A DNA stretch of 64,000 nucleotides from Gammaproteobacteria bacterium. GTDB taxonomy: Bacteria; Pseudomonadota; Gammaproteobacteria; Steroidobacterales; Rariloculaceae. The DNA is taken from positions 195,724 to 259,723 of the forward strand of contig JAJEGN010000005.1 of NCBI GenBank assembly GCA_022819855.1, read 5' to 3'. The notes beneath the pieces were generated by a model. The model worked only from the letters and a program-made list of their open reading frames with translations, was not told the origin of the DNA and searched no databases. Position numbers and translations under genes: made by a program. Positions 17,000-25,567 of the stretch are shown here, in pieces. Within the stretch, counting starts at the first letter, position 1. Every line of letters starts with the position of its first letter.

Positions 17000-17689
17000 C
17001 TACCAGAGGTAGAAAAACGCGAAAATGAAGACCCACACGAGGTCGACGAAGTGCCAGTAGAGCCCTGCGATTTCGACGATCTCATAGTTGCCGCTGCGTT
17101 CGTAATCGCCGCGCAGCACCTTGAGCGCGACCACGGCGAGATATACGACGCCGGCCGAGACGTGCAGGCCGTGAAAACCGGTGATCATGAAGAACGACGC
17201 GCCGAACTGCGAGGCGCCCATGGGATTCTCCCAGGGCCTGACGCCTTCCTCGATGAGCTTCGTCCATTCGAACGCCTGCATGCCGACGAACACCGTGCCG
17301 AAAGCCGCGGTCGCGAACAGAAGCGCCGCCGCCCGGTAGCGGTCGCGGCGGTAGCCGTAGTTCACGGCGAGCGCCATCGTGCCGCTCGACGTGATCAGCA
17401 CGAAGGTCATGATCGCGATGAGGATCAGCGGAATCGGCTGACCGAAGAACGTGAGTGCGAAGACCTCGCTCGGATTCGGCCACTCGACGGCGGTCGACAT
17501 CCGCACGTTCATGTAGCCGGTCAGGAACGACGTGAAGATGAACGTGTCGCTGAGCAGGAAGATCCACATCATGGCCTTGCCCCAGGGGACGTAAAAGGCC
17601 TGTTTGTCGGTCGCCCAGTCGTCGACGATGCCCTGCCAGCCTTCGGCAGGCAGCGCGTCCGCGGCGGGGTTCAGCCCTTCTTGAGCCAT
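17000..17689 (-). CDS. coxC: Cytochrome c oxidase subunit III
   Basis: 229 residues, seven membrane helices. Family marks: KAMMWIFLLSDTFIFTSFLTGYM, a helix with VGMQAFEWTKLIEEG, then SFFMITGFHGLHVSAGVVYL and the closing IAGLYWHFVDLVWVFIFAFFYLW. The HGLHV and YWHFVDLVWVF segments are classic subunit III. The protein supports proton uptake and turnover stability in aa3 oxidases. It follows a second, more divergent subunit-III-like gene by 19 bp. Confidence 0.93.
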   Translation of the reverse strand: MAQEGLNPAADALPAEGWQGIVDDWATDKQAFYVPWGKAMMWIFLLSDTFIFTSFLTGYMNVRMSTAVEWPNPSEVFALTFFGQPIPLILIAIMTFVLITSSGTMALAVNYGYRRDRYRAAALLFATAAFGTVFVGMQAFEWTKLIEEGVRPWENPMGASQFGASFFMITGFHGLHVSAGVVYLAVVALKVLRGDYERSGNYEIVEIAGLYWHFVDLVWVFIFAFFYLW

Positions 17690-17708
17690 TGCTGTCTCGA
17701 TCCTCGCT

Positions 17709-18398
17709 TCAGCTAATCGACAGTTGCGTGAAGAGCCCGAGCCACACCAGCAGCAGGAAATGCCAGTAGGTCGTGCACAGGCGCACGGTCTGCCCGATTT
17801 TGCCCACGGCCACGACGTTCTCCGTGTCGAGGCCCCGCCAGACCCTCGCGGCGGTCCGGCCGAGAACGACCAGGCCGCCGACGAGATGCAGGCCGTGTAT
17901 GGCCGTCAGCAGAATGAAGAACGTGTAGGCCGGATTGCTCACGCCGTACTGGCCCGTGGCCGCCAACTGCTGCCAGGCGAGCAACTGGCCGGCCAGGAAC
18001 ACGACCGACAGGACGCCGCCGGCGGTGAACCAGGTTCGCAATGCGCTGAGATCGCCCTTGCGCACGGCGCCGGTTGCCGTCTGCATGGCGCCGCTGGCCG
18101 CGACGAGCACGAAGGTGTTGAGCCAGAGAATCCCCGGTTCGTCGACGGGTACCCAACCCATGAGCTCGCCGTGACCGAAGCCCATGCGCATCACGTACGC
18201 GCCGTTGAAGATCAGGAACAGGCTCGTGACCATGGCCATGAACACCCAGAGCCCGACCTTGGGCGCCGATGAGGTCAGCCCGTCCTGGCTCCCTTCGATC
18301 ACGCCCTGCCGCTCCCAGGGCTTGTCCCTGAGGCGCTGGATCAGGATCCACCAGACGGTGACGCCGAGCACGAGACCGATGGCCAGTCCGGTCATCAT
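17709..18398 (-). CDS. Second subunit-III-like protein of the cytochrome oxidase
   Basis: 229 residues with about seven helices. The end (YTFFILLTAIHGLHLVGGLVVL and TTYWHFLLLVWLGLFTQL) matches the last helices of heme-copper oxidase subunit III, so this is a divergent paralogue of the next gene. The central part has lost the FEW segment (LLAWQQLAATG in its place). Its ATG overlaps the coxA stop by 4 bp, showing translational coupling. Pairs of subunit-III-like proteins are known from some alternative proteobacterial aa3-type oxidases. It may replace or pair with CoxC in the complex. Confidence 0.85.
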   Translation of the reverse strand: MMTGLAIGLVLGVTVWWILIQRLRDKPWERQGVIEGSQDGLTSSAPKVGLWVFMAMVTSLFLIFNGAYVMRMGFGHGELMGWVPVDEPGILWLNTFVLVAASGAMQTATGAVRKGDLSALRTWFTAGGVLSVVFLAGQLLAWQQLAATGQYGVSNPAYTFFILLTAIHGLHLVGGLVVLGRTAARVWRGLDTENVVAVGKIGQTVRLCTTYWHFLLLVWLGLFTQLSIS

Positions 18399-20158
18399 TT
18401 GCGGCTCTCCCCCGCAACCCGGAGGCTCTCTTCGCCCGGTTGGATCGGGTGATTCTGCGGGATGAAATCCGCGTCGTCGCCCGGAACGCTGTAGTCATAC
18501 GCCCAGCGGTAGACTTCGGGAAGCTTCGGCCCCCAGTTGCCGTGCTTCGGCGGCGTGTCCGGCGTCTGCCATTCGAGCGTCGTCGCGCGCCACGGATTGG
18601 AGTCGGCGTGCTTGCCCTTCCAGAGGCTCCAGGCCACGTTGATCAGGAAGATCAGTTGCGCGGTCGCGACCACGATCGCGGCGATCGTGATGCCCTGGTT
18701 GACGCCGAGCGCGGATTCGGGAATGAAGTCGGTCTGGCCGTAGTCGTAGTAGCGCCTCGGCATGCCGAGGATGCCGATATAGTGCATCGGCAGGTAGATC
18801 GCGTAGGTGCCGAGGAAGGTCATCCAGAAGTGAATCTTGCCGAGCGCGTCGTTGGCCATCCTGCCGGTGATCTTCGGGAACCAGTGGTAGATCGCGCCGA
18901 ACAGCACCATGACCGGCGATACGCCCATGACCATGTGGAAGTGGCCGACGACGAAGTAGGTATCGGACAGCGGCAGATCGACCGTCACGTTGCCGAGGAA
19001 GAGCCCCGTCAGGCCGCCATGGATGAACGTGAAAATGAAGCCGATCGCCCAGAGCATCGGCAAATTCAGATGGATGTCGCCGCGCCACAGCGTCAGCACC
19101 CAGTTGTAGACCTTGATCGCCGTAGGCACCGCGATGATCAGCGTCGTCGTCGCGAAGAAGAATCCGAAGTAGGGGTTCATGCCGGACACGTACATGTGGT
19201 GAGCCCAGACCACGAAGCTCAGCGCACCGATCGCGACGATCGCCCAGATCATCATCCGGTAGCCGAAGATGTTCTTGCGTGCGTGGGTGCTCAGGAGGTC
19301 GGAGACGATGCCGAAAGCCGGCAGGGCGACGATATAGACTTCCGGATGCCCGAAGAACCAGAACAGATGCTGGAAGAGGATCGGGCTGCCGCCCGTCGTG
19401 GCCGTCGTCTCGCCGAGCGACAGCAGCGCCGGCATGAAGAAGCTCGTGCCGATCATCCGGTCGAGCACCATCATGATGGCGGCGACGAAGAGCGCCGGGA
19501 AGGCCAGCAGACCGAGAATCGTCGCAACAAAGATTCCCCAGACCGACAGCGGCATCCGCATGAGCGTCATGCCCCTGCAGCGGGCCTGCAGCACGGTGGT
19601 CACGTAGTTCAGCCCGCCCATCGTGAACGCCACGATGAAGATCGCGAGCGACACGAGCATGAGCAGGATGCCCCAGTCCGCACCCGGAGTGCCCTCGAGA
19701 ATCGCCTGCGGCGGGTACAGCGTCCAGCCGGCGCCCGTCGCACCGCCCGGCACGAAGAAACTCGCGATCAGGACGATGACGGACAACAGGTACACCCAGA
19801 AACTCAGCATGTTCATGTACGGGAACACCATGTCGCGGGCGCCGCACATGAGCGGGATCAGGTAGTTGCCGAAACCGCCGAGGAAGAGCGCGGTGAGCAG
19901 GTAGATCACCATGATCATGCCGTGGGTCGTCACGTACTGGTAATAGTTGTAGGGCGTCAGGAACGTGAAGACATCGGGAAAGCCGATCTGCAGGCGCATG
20001 AGCAAGGACAGCGCAAGCGCCACGAGACCCACGCCGATCGCGACCACGCCGTACTGGATCGCGATGACCTTGTGGTCCTGGCTCCAGATGTACTTCGTGA
20101 TGAACGTGTCGGGATCGTGCAGGTGATGATCCCGGTCAGCGATTGCTACGTAGGCCAT
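18395..20158 (-). CDS. coxA: Cytochrome c oxidase subunit I
   Basis: Catalytic subunit, 587 residues, twelve helices, carrying low-spin heme a and the heme a3-CuB centre. Visible motifs: THGMIMV (heme ligand region), GARDMVFP with the D-channel aspartate, FWFFGHPEVYIVALPAFG with the CuB-ligand histidine and the A1-type glutamate, VWAHHMYVSG (two CuB histidines), VPTAIKVYNW with the K-channel lysine, and VGHFHMVMG with the two heme histidines. The set indicates an A-type, proton-pumping cytochrome oxidase. The C terminus is overlapped by the start of the next gene; the subunit II gene lies 51 bp upstream. Confidence 0.97.
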   Translation of the reverse strand: MAYVAIADRDHHLHDPDTFITKYIWSQDHKVIAIQYGVVAIGVGLVALALSLLMRLQIGFPDVFTFLTPYNYYQYVTTHGMIMVIYLLTALFLGGFGNYLIPLMCGARDMVFPYMNMLSFWVYLLSVIVLIASFFVPGGATGAGWTLYPPQAILEGTPGADWGILLMLVSLAIFIVAFTMGGLNYVTTVLQARCRGMTLMRMPLSVWGIFVATILGLLAFPALFVAAIMMVLDRMIGTSFFMPALLSLGETTATTGGSPILFQHLFWFFGHPEVYIVALPAFGIVSDLLSTHARKNIFGYRMMIWAIVAIGALSFVVWAHHMYVSGMNPYFGFFFATTTLIIAVPTAIKVYNWVLTLWRGDIHLNLPMLWAIGFIFTFIHGGLTGLFLGNVTVDLPLSDTYFVVGHFHMVMGVSPVMVLFGAIYHWFPKITGRMANDALGKIHFWMTFLGTYAIYLPMHYIGILGMPRRYYDYGQTDFIPESALGVNQGITIAAIVVATAQLIFLINVAWSLWKGKHADSNPWRATTLEWQTPDTPPKHGNWGPKLPEVYRWAYDYSVPGDDADFIPQNHPIQPGEESLRVAGESRK

Positions 20159-20209
20159 GTTCCCTGAGTCCTCCTGTTCCCGTTCACGCCGGACGCCGCA
20201 CTGCGCGTC

Positions 20210-21562
20210 CTACAGGGTATTGATGTAGGCGATGATGTCGTTGATCGCGGTCTCGTCCTTGAGGATGTTCGCCATCATGTACATCTGGTCGCCGTAGACG
20301 TCGGCCTCGTGGCCGCCGCGTATGCCCTGCTGGAAATACTCGAGTTGTCGTGCGAGATACCAGTCGCTCATCCCGGCCAGGCGCGGTGCATTGGTGCTCC
20401 AGACGCCCTCGGCCTCGGCGCCGTGACAGAACGCGCACGTGGTGTAGAGTTCGGCGCCGCGTTCCACGTCGCCGAAGACCGTCTGTTCGGCGGGCGCGTC
20501 GGGCAGCGTCTGGATGTAGGCGATGACGTTTTCGAGCACGGTCTCGTTGGTGAGCACGGTCGCCATCGGGGCCATCTGCAGGCCATAGATATTGCGCGGG
20601 TCGGCGCCGCGCACACCGCTGAGGTAGTTCGCGATCTGCCGGCGCATGTACCAGTCTTCCTGACCGGCGATCTTCGGCGCGTTGAGCGCCTGCAGCCCTT
20701 CGCCCTGAGCGCCGTGGCAGGCCGTGCATACGGCGTAGTTGGCGGCGCCCGCGGTCGCATCGCCGACCGGCCGCGCCAGTGTCTCGGCGTACGTGGGCTG
20801 CTGCGCGAGCCACTCTTCCCAGTCACCGACCTCGTCGACGACGACCTTGCCTCGCATCGCGAAATGTCCGATACCGCAGAGTTCCTCACAGAGAACTTCG
20901 TAGGTGCCGGGAACCTCCGGTGTGAACCATTGGTAGGTGACCATGCCGGGTACGAGGTCCATCTTGACCCGGAACTGCGGCACGGTGAAGTTGTGCAGGA
21001 CGTCGGTGGAGCGTAACAGCGCGTGTGCCGGCTGGCCGACGGGCAGGTGCATCACGGGGTCGTTGATGAGAATGTCGTCCTGGCCGGCGGGATCCTCCGG
21101 ATCCATGCCGAAGGGATTGTCGACGTTCATGTACCTGACTTCGGTGTTGCCGAACTCGCCGTCGTCGCCCGGCAGCCGATAGCTCCAGTGCCACTGCTTG
21201 CCAAGCGCCTCGAACCTGAGGGCGTTGTCGGGCACCGTGATGAAATCGCCCCAGACGACGAGCCCGGGCGCGAGCATCGCCGCGACGCCGACGGTCGTCA
21301 CGGCCGTGAGCCAGATTTCGAGCTTCTTGTTCTCCGGTTCGTAGTGCGCCCTGTGGCCCTTGCGATGGCGGTACCTGATGATCGCGTAGGCGGAGAACAG
21401 GTTGATGCCGACGAAGACGATGCCGGTCACCCAGAACGTGACGTCGACCGTGAAATCGATGGTGCTCCAGTTCGAGGCGAGCGGCGTGAAGTACCAGGGG
21501 CTCAGGAAATGGAAGACCAGCGATCCGACGACCAACAGGACGATTACAACGGCTAGGGCCAT
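20210..21562 (-). CDS. coxB: Cytochrome c oxidase subunit II with two fused cytochrome c domains
   Basis: 450 residues. Two N-terminal membrane helices anchor a cupredoxin domain with a complete CuA site: H190 (DVLHNF), C225, E227, C229 (CEELCG), H233 and M236. Two class I cytochrome c domains follow, with C279-x-x-C282-H283 (CTACH) and C376-x-x-C379-H380 (CAFCH), and methionines at GLQMAPM and GDQMYMM as candidate axial ligands. Electrons would pass from a soluble donor through the two haems c to CuA. One fused haem is usual for caa3 enzymes; two is less common. It heads the oxidase operon, with AAGGTG before the ATG. Confidence 0.95.
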   Translation of the reverse strand: MALAVVIVLLVVGSLVFHFLSPWYFTPLASNWSTIDFTVDVTFWVTGIVFVGINLFSAYAIIRYRHRKGHRAHYEPENKKLEIWLTAVTTVGVAAMLAPGLVVWGDFITVPDNALRFEALGKQWHWSYRLPGDDGEFGNTEVRYMNVDNPFGMDPEDPAGQDDILINDPVMHLPVGQPAHALLRSTDVLHNFTVPQFRVKMDLVPGMVTYQWFTPEVPGTYEVLCEELCGIGHFAMRGKVVVDEVGDWEEWLAQQPTYAETLARPVGDATAGAANYAVCTACHGAQGEGLQALNAPKIAGQEDWYMRRQIANYLSGVRGADPRNIYGLQMAPMATVLTNETVLENVIAYIQTLPDAPAEQTVFGDVERGAELYTTCAFCHGAEAEGVWSTNAPRLAGMSDWYLARQLEYFQQGIRGGHEADVYGDQMYMMANILKDETAINDIIAYINTL

Positions 21563-21591
21563 ACGTCATGCACCTTGCATTGTGCTCGCGA

Positions 21592-21611
21592 CGCTTCCCG
21601 TCCGGGAAGCG
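21592..21611. other. Perfect 9-bp hairpin between azurin and oxidase genes
   Basis: CGCTTCCCG (21592-21600) and CGGGAAGCG (21603-21611) are exact reverse complements separated by 2 bp. The hairpin lies in the 85-bp gap between the azurin stop and the coxB start, both on the minus strand. No T-tract follows in the direction of transcription. It may be an attenuator, an mRNA-stability element that changes the ratio of azurin to oxidase, or a protein-binding dyad. Confidence 0.5.
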
Positions 21612-21647
21612 ACGAGCTTCAACTGAACGATTCTACTGTCTTTGCTG

Positions 21648-22094
21648 TTATTCGATGATGAACTTGCCGTTCATCAGGACGAAGTGGCCCGGGAACGAGC
21701 AGAAGTAGGTGTAGTCTCCGCCCGGTTCAAGGCCCGATATGTCGAACGTGATGGAGGTCTCTTCTCCTCCGCCGATCACGTCGGTCGTCGTGATCACGCG
21801 TTCGTCGCCTGCGGGAACGTAGTGCGGCGGGCCGGAAGCCTGACCGGCCTGGGCGACGGCCTGCCAGTCGGCAGTCGTGGTCAGCACCCAGTTGTGGCCC
21901 ATGATGTTGGCGGCCAACTGCCCGACATGCACGAGCGTGAGCGTGACTTCCGTGCAACTCGAGCTGACCCTGAGTTCGCTCTGGACGAACTGGATCTGGT
22001 CGTTCCCTTCGATCGTCAGGGCGCATTCCTGCCCCAGCGCCGATCCGCAGAACGCAAGCCCCGCGAGCGCTGCCAGCGTCAAGTTCCTTCTCAT
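21648..22094 (-). CDS. Azurin-type cupredoxin
   Basis: 148-residue precursor with a signal peptide (cleavage near SALGQ/E, residue 22). The mature part is an azurin: H67 in MGHNWV, and C132, H137 and M141 in YFCSFPGHFVLMNGKF give the type 1 copper site, with a disulphide pair C24/C47. Azurins are periplasmic one-electron carriers. With the cytochrome oxidase operon directly downstream on the same strand, donation of electrons to the fused cytochrome c domains is the obvious proposal. ATG 22094 is preferred (GAGAGG upstream); an in-frame ATG at 22166 would put 24 non-signal residues ahead of it. Confidence 0.93.
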   Translation of the reverse strand: MRRNLTLAALAGLAFCGSALGQECALTIEGNDQIQFVQSELRVSSSCTEVTLTLVHVGQLAANIMGHNWVLTTTADWQAVAQAGQASGPPHYVPAGDERVITTTDVIGGGEETSITFDISGLEPGGDYTYFCSFPGHFVLMNGKFIIE

Positions 22095-22277
22095 CGATCC
22101 TCTCTGGATGGTATGGGCGATTGCCCCGACGAAACCGCGGCGGGATTCTATCAAAACAAGCTGCAAGCGGTAATGCTTCCGTCACGGCTTCGCAGGCGGG
22201 GTTTCCGCGCAGGCCATCGTTGAACGAGAGCCCCGACGGTTGTCGACCCTGGGTTGGCCCGTTGGGCGACGCAGTGG

Positions 22278-23366
22278 TCAGACACGCGTCTGCATGAACG
22301 CCTGTTCGGAAACCTGCTGCCAGGCTTCGGACTCTTCGAGAAAGGTCCGGTAGGAGTTCCAGACGCGCGCGACGACCGGGTCGGCGGCGGCCAGTTCCTC
22401 CACGACCTCGAGCGTCGCCGCCTTGAGGCCGGCGAGCACGTCGGGCGGGAAACCCAGTACCTCGACGGACGGGTCCGCCTCGAGCTGGCGCAGCGCGCCG
22501 GCGTTGCGCGCCATGAATTCGGAAGTCATGTCGAGATTCGCGGCCTGGCAGGCGACGCGGACGATGGCCTTGAGATCGTCCGGAAGCTGGTCCCAGGCCT
22601 GGCGGTTGACGATGCACTCGAGCGCGGGGCCCGGCTCGTGCCAGCCCGGGTAGTAGTAATAGCGCGCGGCCTGGTGCAGACCCATCGCGACATCGTTGTA
22701 GGGGCCGACCCATTCGGCCGCGTCAATGGCCCCGGTCTGCAGCGCCGTGAAGACTTCGGACCCCGGTATGGTGACAGGCGTGGCGCCGACACGGCCCAGC
22801 ACCTCGCCGCCGAGGCCGGGGATCCGGATTCGCAGACCGCGCAGGTCCGCCATGCCGTCGATCCGCTTGTTGAACCAGCCGCCGGTCTGCACGCCCGTAT
22901 TGCCGGCCGGGAGCGGGACGAGGCCGAACGGCTCGTAGACTTCGCGCCAGAGTTCCAGCCCACCGCCGTAATAGAGCCAGCCGTTCACTTCGTGTGCGTT
23001 CATCCCGAACGGGATCGTGCAGAAGAACTGCGCGGCTTCGGTCTTGCCGCGCCAGTAGTAGGACGCGCCGTGGCCCATCTCGGCCGACCCCTGCGACACG
23101 GCGTCGAAGACCTCAAACGCCGGTACGAGCTCTCCGGCCCCGTAGACGGTGATCTGCAGCCGGCCGTTGCTGAGTTCGTCGATGTAGCGTGCGAGCGTGT
23201 TCACGCCCGTGCCGAGCCCCGGGAAGTTCGGTGGCCAGGTCGTGACGAGATCCCAGCTGAAACGCTGCCGGGACTCGGCCGGCGCGCCGGCCTGCTCGGT
23301 TTCGCCGGCACAACCGGCGAGCGCCGCGGCGCCCCCGAGTCCGGTGACGAAGTCTCGACGTTTCAT
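22278..23366 (-). CDS. dctP: TRAP transporter substrate-binding protein, TakP-like
   Basis: 362 residues. The N terminus combines a twin-arginine pattern (KRRDFV) with a lipobox (LAGC, cysteine 19), so it is probably a Tat-exported lipoprotein. The mature part follows the TakP/DctP family: TWPPNFPGLGTGVNTLA, YWRGKTEAAQFF, TGGWFNKRIDG, LRGLRIRIPGLGGEVL and GAIDAAEWVGPYND. Family members of this subtype bind 2-oxo acids or related carboxylates, often with a metal ion. It is the best partner for the dctQM genes 6-8 kb away on the other strand; no other TRAP membrane genes are in the window. TatABC needed for export is encoded nearby at 25.3-26.8 kb. Confidence 0.92.
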   Translation of the reverse strand: MKRRDFVTGLGGAAALAGCAGETEQAGAPAESRQRFSWDLVTTWPPNFPGLGTGVNTLARYIDELSNGRLQITVYGAGELVPAFEVFDAVSQGSAEMGHGASYYWRGKTEAAQFFCTIPFGMNAHEVNGWLYYGGGLELWREVYEPFGLVPLPAGNTGVQTGGWFNKRIDGMADLRGLRIRIPGLGGEVLGRVGATPVTIPGSEVFTALQTGAIDAAEWVGPYNDVAMGLHQAARYYYYPGWHEPGPALECIVNRQAWDQLPDDLKAIVRVACQAANLDMTSEFMARNAGALRQLEADPSVEVLGFPPDVLAGLKAATLEVVEELAAADPVVARVWNSYRTFLEESEAWQQVSEQAFMQTRV

Positions 23367-23784
23367 TGGGGCGCTGACCTTAGATGGATGCGGGCGACTA
23401 CAAATACCAGATCGCGCCCGATGAGCCTAGCCTTGGACTACAGGCGTATCCCCGCTGGTCGGGCGGCGAGACGAGCGACGCTGCGATATCGCGCTGCGCT
23501 GGCTGCGAGCGTGTCGAGACAGGCAGGACGCAAACGGCGATCGAATATCCCACCATCATCGATACACAGCGGAGAAATTCACCTTTATGTCCCACAAACA
23601 TGCTGTTCGTGGATATAGTGGGAAATATGTCTGTTTTTGTTCGCTATTCTGCGGGTTGCGCCCGGAATGCAGCGAATCCCGACAATCTTTGGTGCAAAAA
23701 GTGGGGTATCCGGACCATTCGCAGAGAACGCCGGACGCAACCCGCTGGCCCATGGGCCATACCTGCGTCGCGTTGCCGCCGTAC
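23367..23784. other. Structured AT-richer intergenic region between pyrF and dctP
   Basis: 418 bp with no supported gene. Two foldable elements are visible. At 23592-23612, CCAC and AAC pair with GTT and GTGG around a 5-nt loop, inside a longer dyad TCCCAC (23590-23595) / GTGGGA (23618-23623). At 23640-23676, TTCGCT and ATTC pair with GAAT and AGCGAA, enclosing CGGG/CCCG. Neither is followed by a T-tract. On the minus strand this is the 3' side of pyrF and the 5' side of dctP, so leader RNA, terminator or operator functions are open. Confidence 0.45.
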
Positions 23785-24714
23785 TCAGGCCGCCCGACCT
23801 GGTGCGTCGCGGAGCGCGGCCTCGATGTCCGCGATGATCGCCCGGGCCGTTTGTGCAGGCTCCGCGGCGTTTCTTATCGGCCGTCCGACGACGAGGTAGT
23901 CCGAACCGGAGAGTATCGCCTCGCGCGGGGTCAGGCTGCGCTTGTGATCGTCGGTGGCTGCGCCGCCCGGCCTGATCCCCGGTGTCACGATCAGTACTTT
24001 CTCCCCATACGCTTCCCTGATTTCGCCGACGGAGTTTCCGGACGCGATGACGCCTTCGCAGCCTGATCCGAGTATCGTGCGCGTGCGGTTCAGCACCGCC
24101 TGGTCGATCGTGATGTCGGCGGACTCCGGCAGGCCGACGTAGGCCTTGAGGTCGCCCGTGTCCCAGCTCGAGAGAAAGGTGATCTGCAGGAACTTCGGCG
24201 TCGTGCGGCTGCCGCGGCCGTCGATGGCGGCGATGGCGGTATCCCGGTTGCCCTGCAGGGTGAAGAACTCGACGCCGTCGATCGCGGCCTGGCGAACGGC
24301 GGCGGCGACCGTTCTGGGTGTGTCGTCGATCTTGAGGTCGAGAAACACCTTTTTCCCGGCGCCGATCAGTTCCTCGACGAAACTCATGCCGGGGCCGACG
24401 AAGAGCTGCAAGCCGACCTTGTAGAAGCAAACTGAATCGCCGAGGGACCCGACCAGTTTGCGGGCTTCGGCGGGGGTATCGACGTCCAGTGCGACGATGA
24501 GCCGCTCGGATGCCGGAATCTGCCGTTCGATAGCCGTTCTCCAGGAAATGCATTCGGTCGATGGCGGCGCCGGTCGCCCCGTCCGGCGCGTTATGCAGCC
24601 GCCGGAATCCGGCCGGCGGCGATCATAGCATGGGTATGCGTTGCACCGACCCCGTCCGGCTTGCCGCTGCGCGGTCGCTGAGCCAAAGTATGCCGCACAC
24701 TGGATCGAGACCAT
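23785..24714 (-). CDS. pyrF: Orotidine 5'-phosphate decarboxylase PyrF, start unresolved
   Basis: Last step of UMP synthesis (OMP to UMP and CO2). Conserved blocks: [11 protein letters not shown], then the catalytic [14 protein letters not shown] (lysine and aspartates), [17 protein letters not shown] and DYLVVGRPI. Family similarity begins at about [12 protein letters not shown], which corresponds to 24516. The only ATG, GTG or TTG in frame before it is the ATG at 24714, whose start codon overlaps that of divergent dtd. That leaves some 65 N-terminal residues without family character, and no room for a promoter. A rare ATC start at 24531, placed 7 bases after GGAG, or an unnoticed sequence error, are alternatives. 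Catalytic core intact. Confidence 0.9.
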   Translation of the reverse strand: MVSIQCAAYFGSATAQRQAGRGRCNAYPCYDRRRPDSGGCITRRTGRPAPPSTECISWRTAIERQIPASERLIVALDVDTPAEARKLVGSLGDSVCFYKVGLQLFVGPGMSFVEELIGAGKKVFLDLKIDDTPRTVAAAVRQAAIDGVEFFTLQGNRDTAIAAIDGRGSRTTPKFLQITFLSSWDTGDLKAYVGLPESADITIDQAVLNRTRTILGSGCEGVIASGNSVGEIREAYGEKVLIVTPGIRPGGAATDDHKRSLTPREAILSGSDYLVVGRPIRNAAEPAQTARAIIADIEAALRDAPGRAA

Positions 24715-25156
24715 GATCGGTTTGCTGCAACGGGTGAGCGAGGCTTCCGTCGCGGTCGACGGCGCGACCGTCGCCTCGATCGGGCGCGGTCTGCTCGTGC
24801 TGGTCGGCGTCGAGCGCGATGACGGCGAGCCCGAGGTCCGGCGCCTGGCCGAGCGCCTGCTCGCCTATCGCGTATTTCCCGACAGCGGCGGCCGCATGAA
24901 TCTCAGCGTGCGCGACATCGGCGGCGAGGTGCTGCTCGTGCCCCAGTTCACGCTGGCCGCCGATACGCGCAAGGGCAACCGGCCCGGCTTCTCGCGGGCC
25001 GCAGACCCCGAACGCGGCGAAGCCCTGTTCGGCGCGCTCGCCGCCGAGTTCGAGCGGCTCGGCACGACGCCGGGGCGTGGCCGCTTCGGCGCGAACATGC
25101 AGGTCAAGCTCATCAACGACGGTCCGGTCACCATCTGGTTGCAGGTTACGGCGTAG
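24713..25156 (+). CDS. dtd: D-aminoacyl-tRNA deacylase Dtd
   Basis: 147 residues. Removes D-amino acids (and glycine mischarged on tRNA-Ala) from tRNA in the cytosol. Starts [13 protein letters not shown], has [20 protein letters not shown] and the Gly-cisPro region [10 protein letters not shown] at the C terminus, as in the family. The usual S-Q-F-T at the first motif reads P-Q-F-T here, a small departure. ATG 24713 is chosen over upstream in-frame codons because it matches the family start. Divergent from pyrF with overlapping start codons if the pyrF annotation is taken at face value. Confidence 0.95.
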   Translation: MIGLLQRVSEASVAVDGATVASIGRGLLVLVGVERDDGEPEVRRLAERLLAYRVFPDSGGRMNLSVRDIGGEVLLVPQFTLAADTRKGNRPGFSRAADPERGEALFGALAAEFERLGTTPGRGRFGANMQVKLINDGPVTIWLQVTA

Positions 25157-25296
25157 CCGGCGAAGCCCGGCCGCGAAGCCGACGCCAGGAGGCGGGGTCG
25201 TGCCGCGCATCGAGCCGCGGCGCAGGTCGGCCGCGGGGAATCCGACAGCGCGCTTTAGCGTATGATTAGCCGCATGAACAGTCTCGGAGGGATGAA

Positions 25297-25551
25297 ATGG
25301 GACTTGGCGGAATAAGCATCTGGCAGCTTCTGATCGTACTGGTCATCGTCATGATGATCTTCGGCACGAAGCGGCTGCGCTCGCTGGGCGGCGACCTCGG
25401 CGGTGCGATCAAGAGCTTCAGGAACTCCATGGACAGCGAGAACGCCCAGCAGCAGGGCGGTGACGACACCGCGGAACAGAAGCAGATCGAAACCGACGGT
25501 GCGCCCGACGCACAGTTCGCCGAGCAGAAGGAACAACAGCGGCAGGGATGA
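25297..25551 (+). CDS. tatA: Sec-independent translocase subunit TatA
   Basis: 84 residues. One membrane helix ([17 protein letters not shown]) followed by the amphipathic helix [19 protein letters not shown] and a charged Gln/Glu-rich tail, the standard TatA plan. TatA oligomers form the pathway for folded twin-arginine substrates. ATG 25297 follows GGAGGGATGAA. A TATGAT hexamer at 25261-25266 could be the -10 of the operon. tatB follows 16 bp later. Confidence 0.95.
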   Translation: MGLGGISIWQLLIVLVIVMMIFGTKRLRSLGGDLGGAIKSFRNSMDSENAQQQGGDDTAEQKQIETDGAPDAQFAEQKEQQRQG

Positions 25552-25567
25552 CAACGGGCCATAGGCG

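Noticed and set aside
18440..20167. 575-residue open frame opposite coxA
   Set aside because: Antisense shadow of the oxidase subunit I gene; highly charged, no domain.
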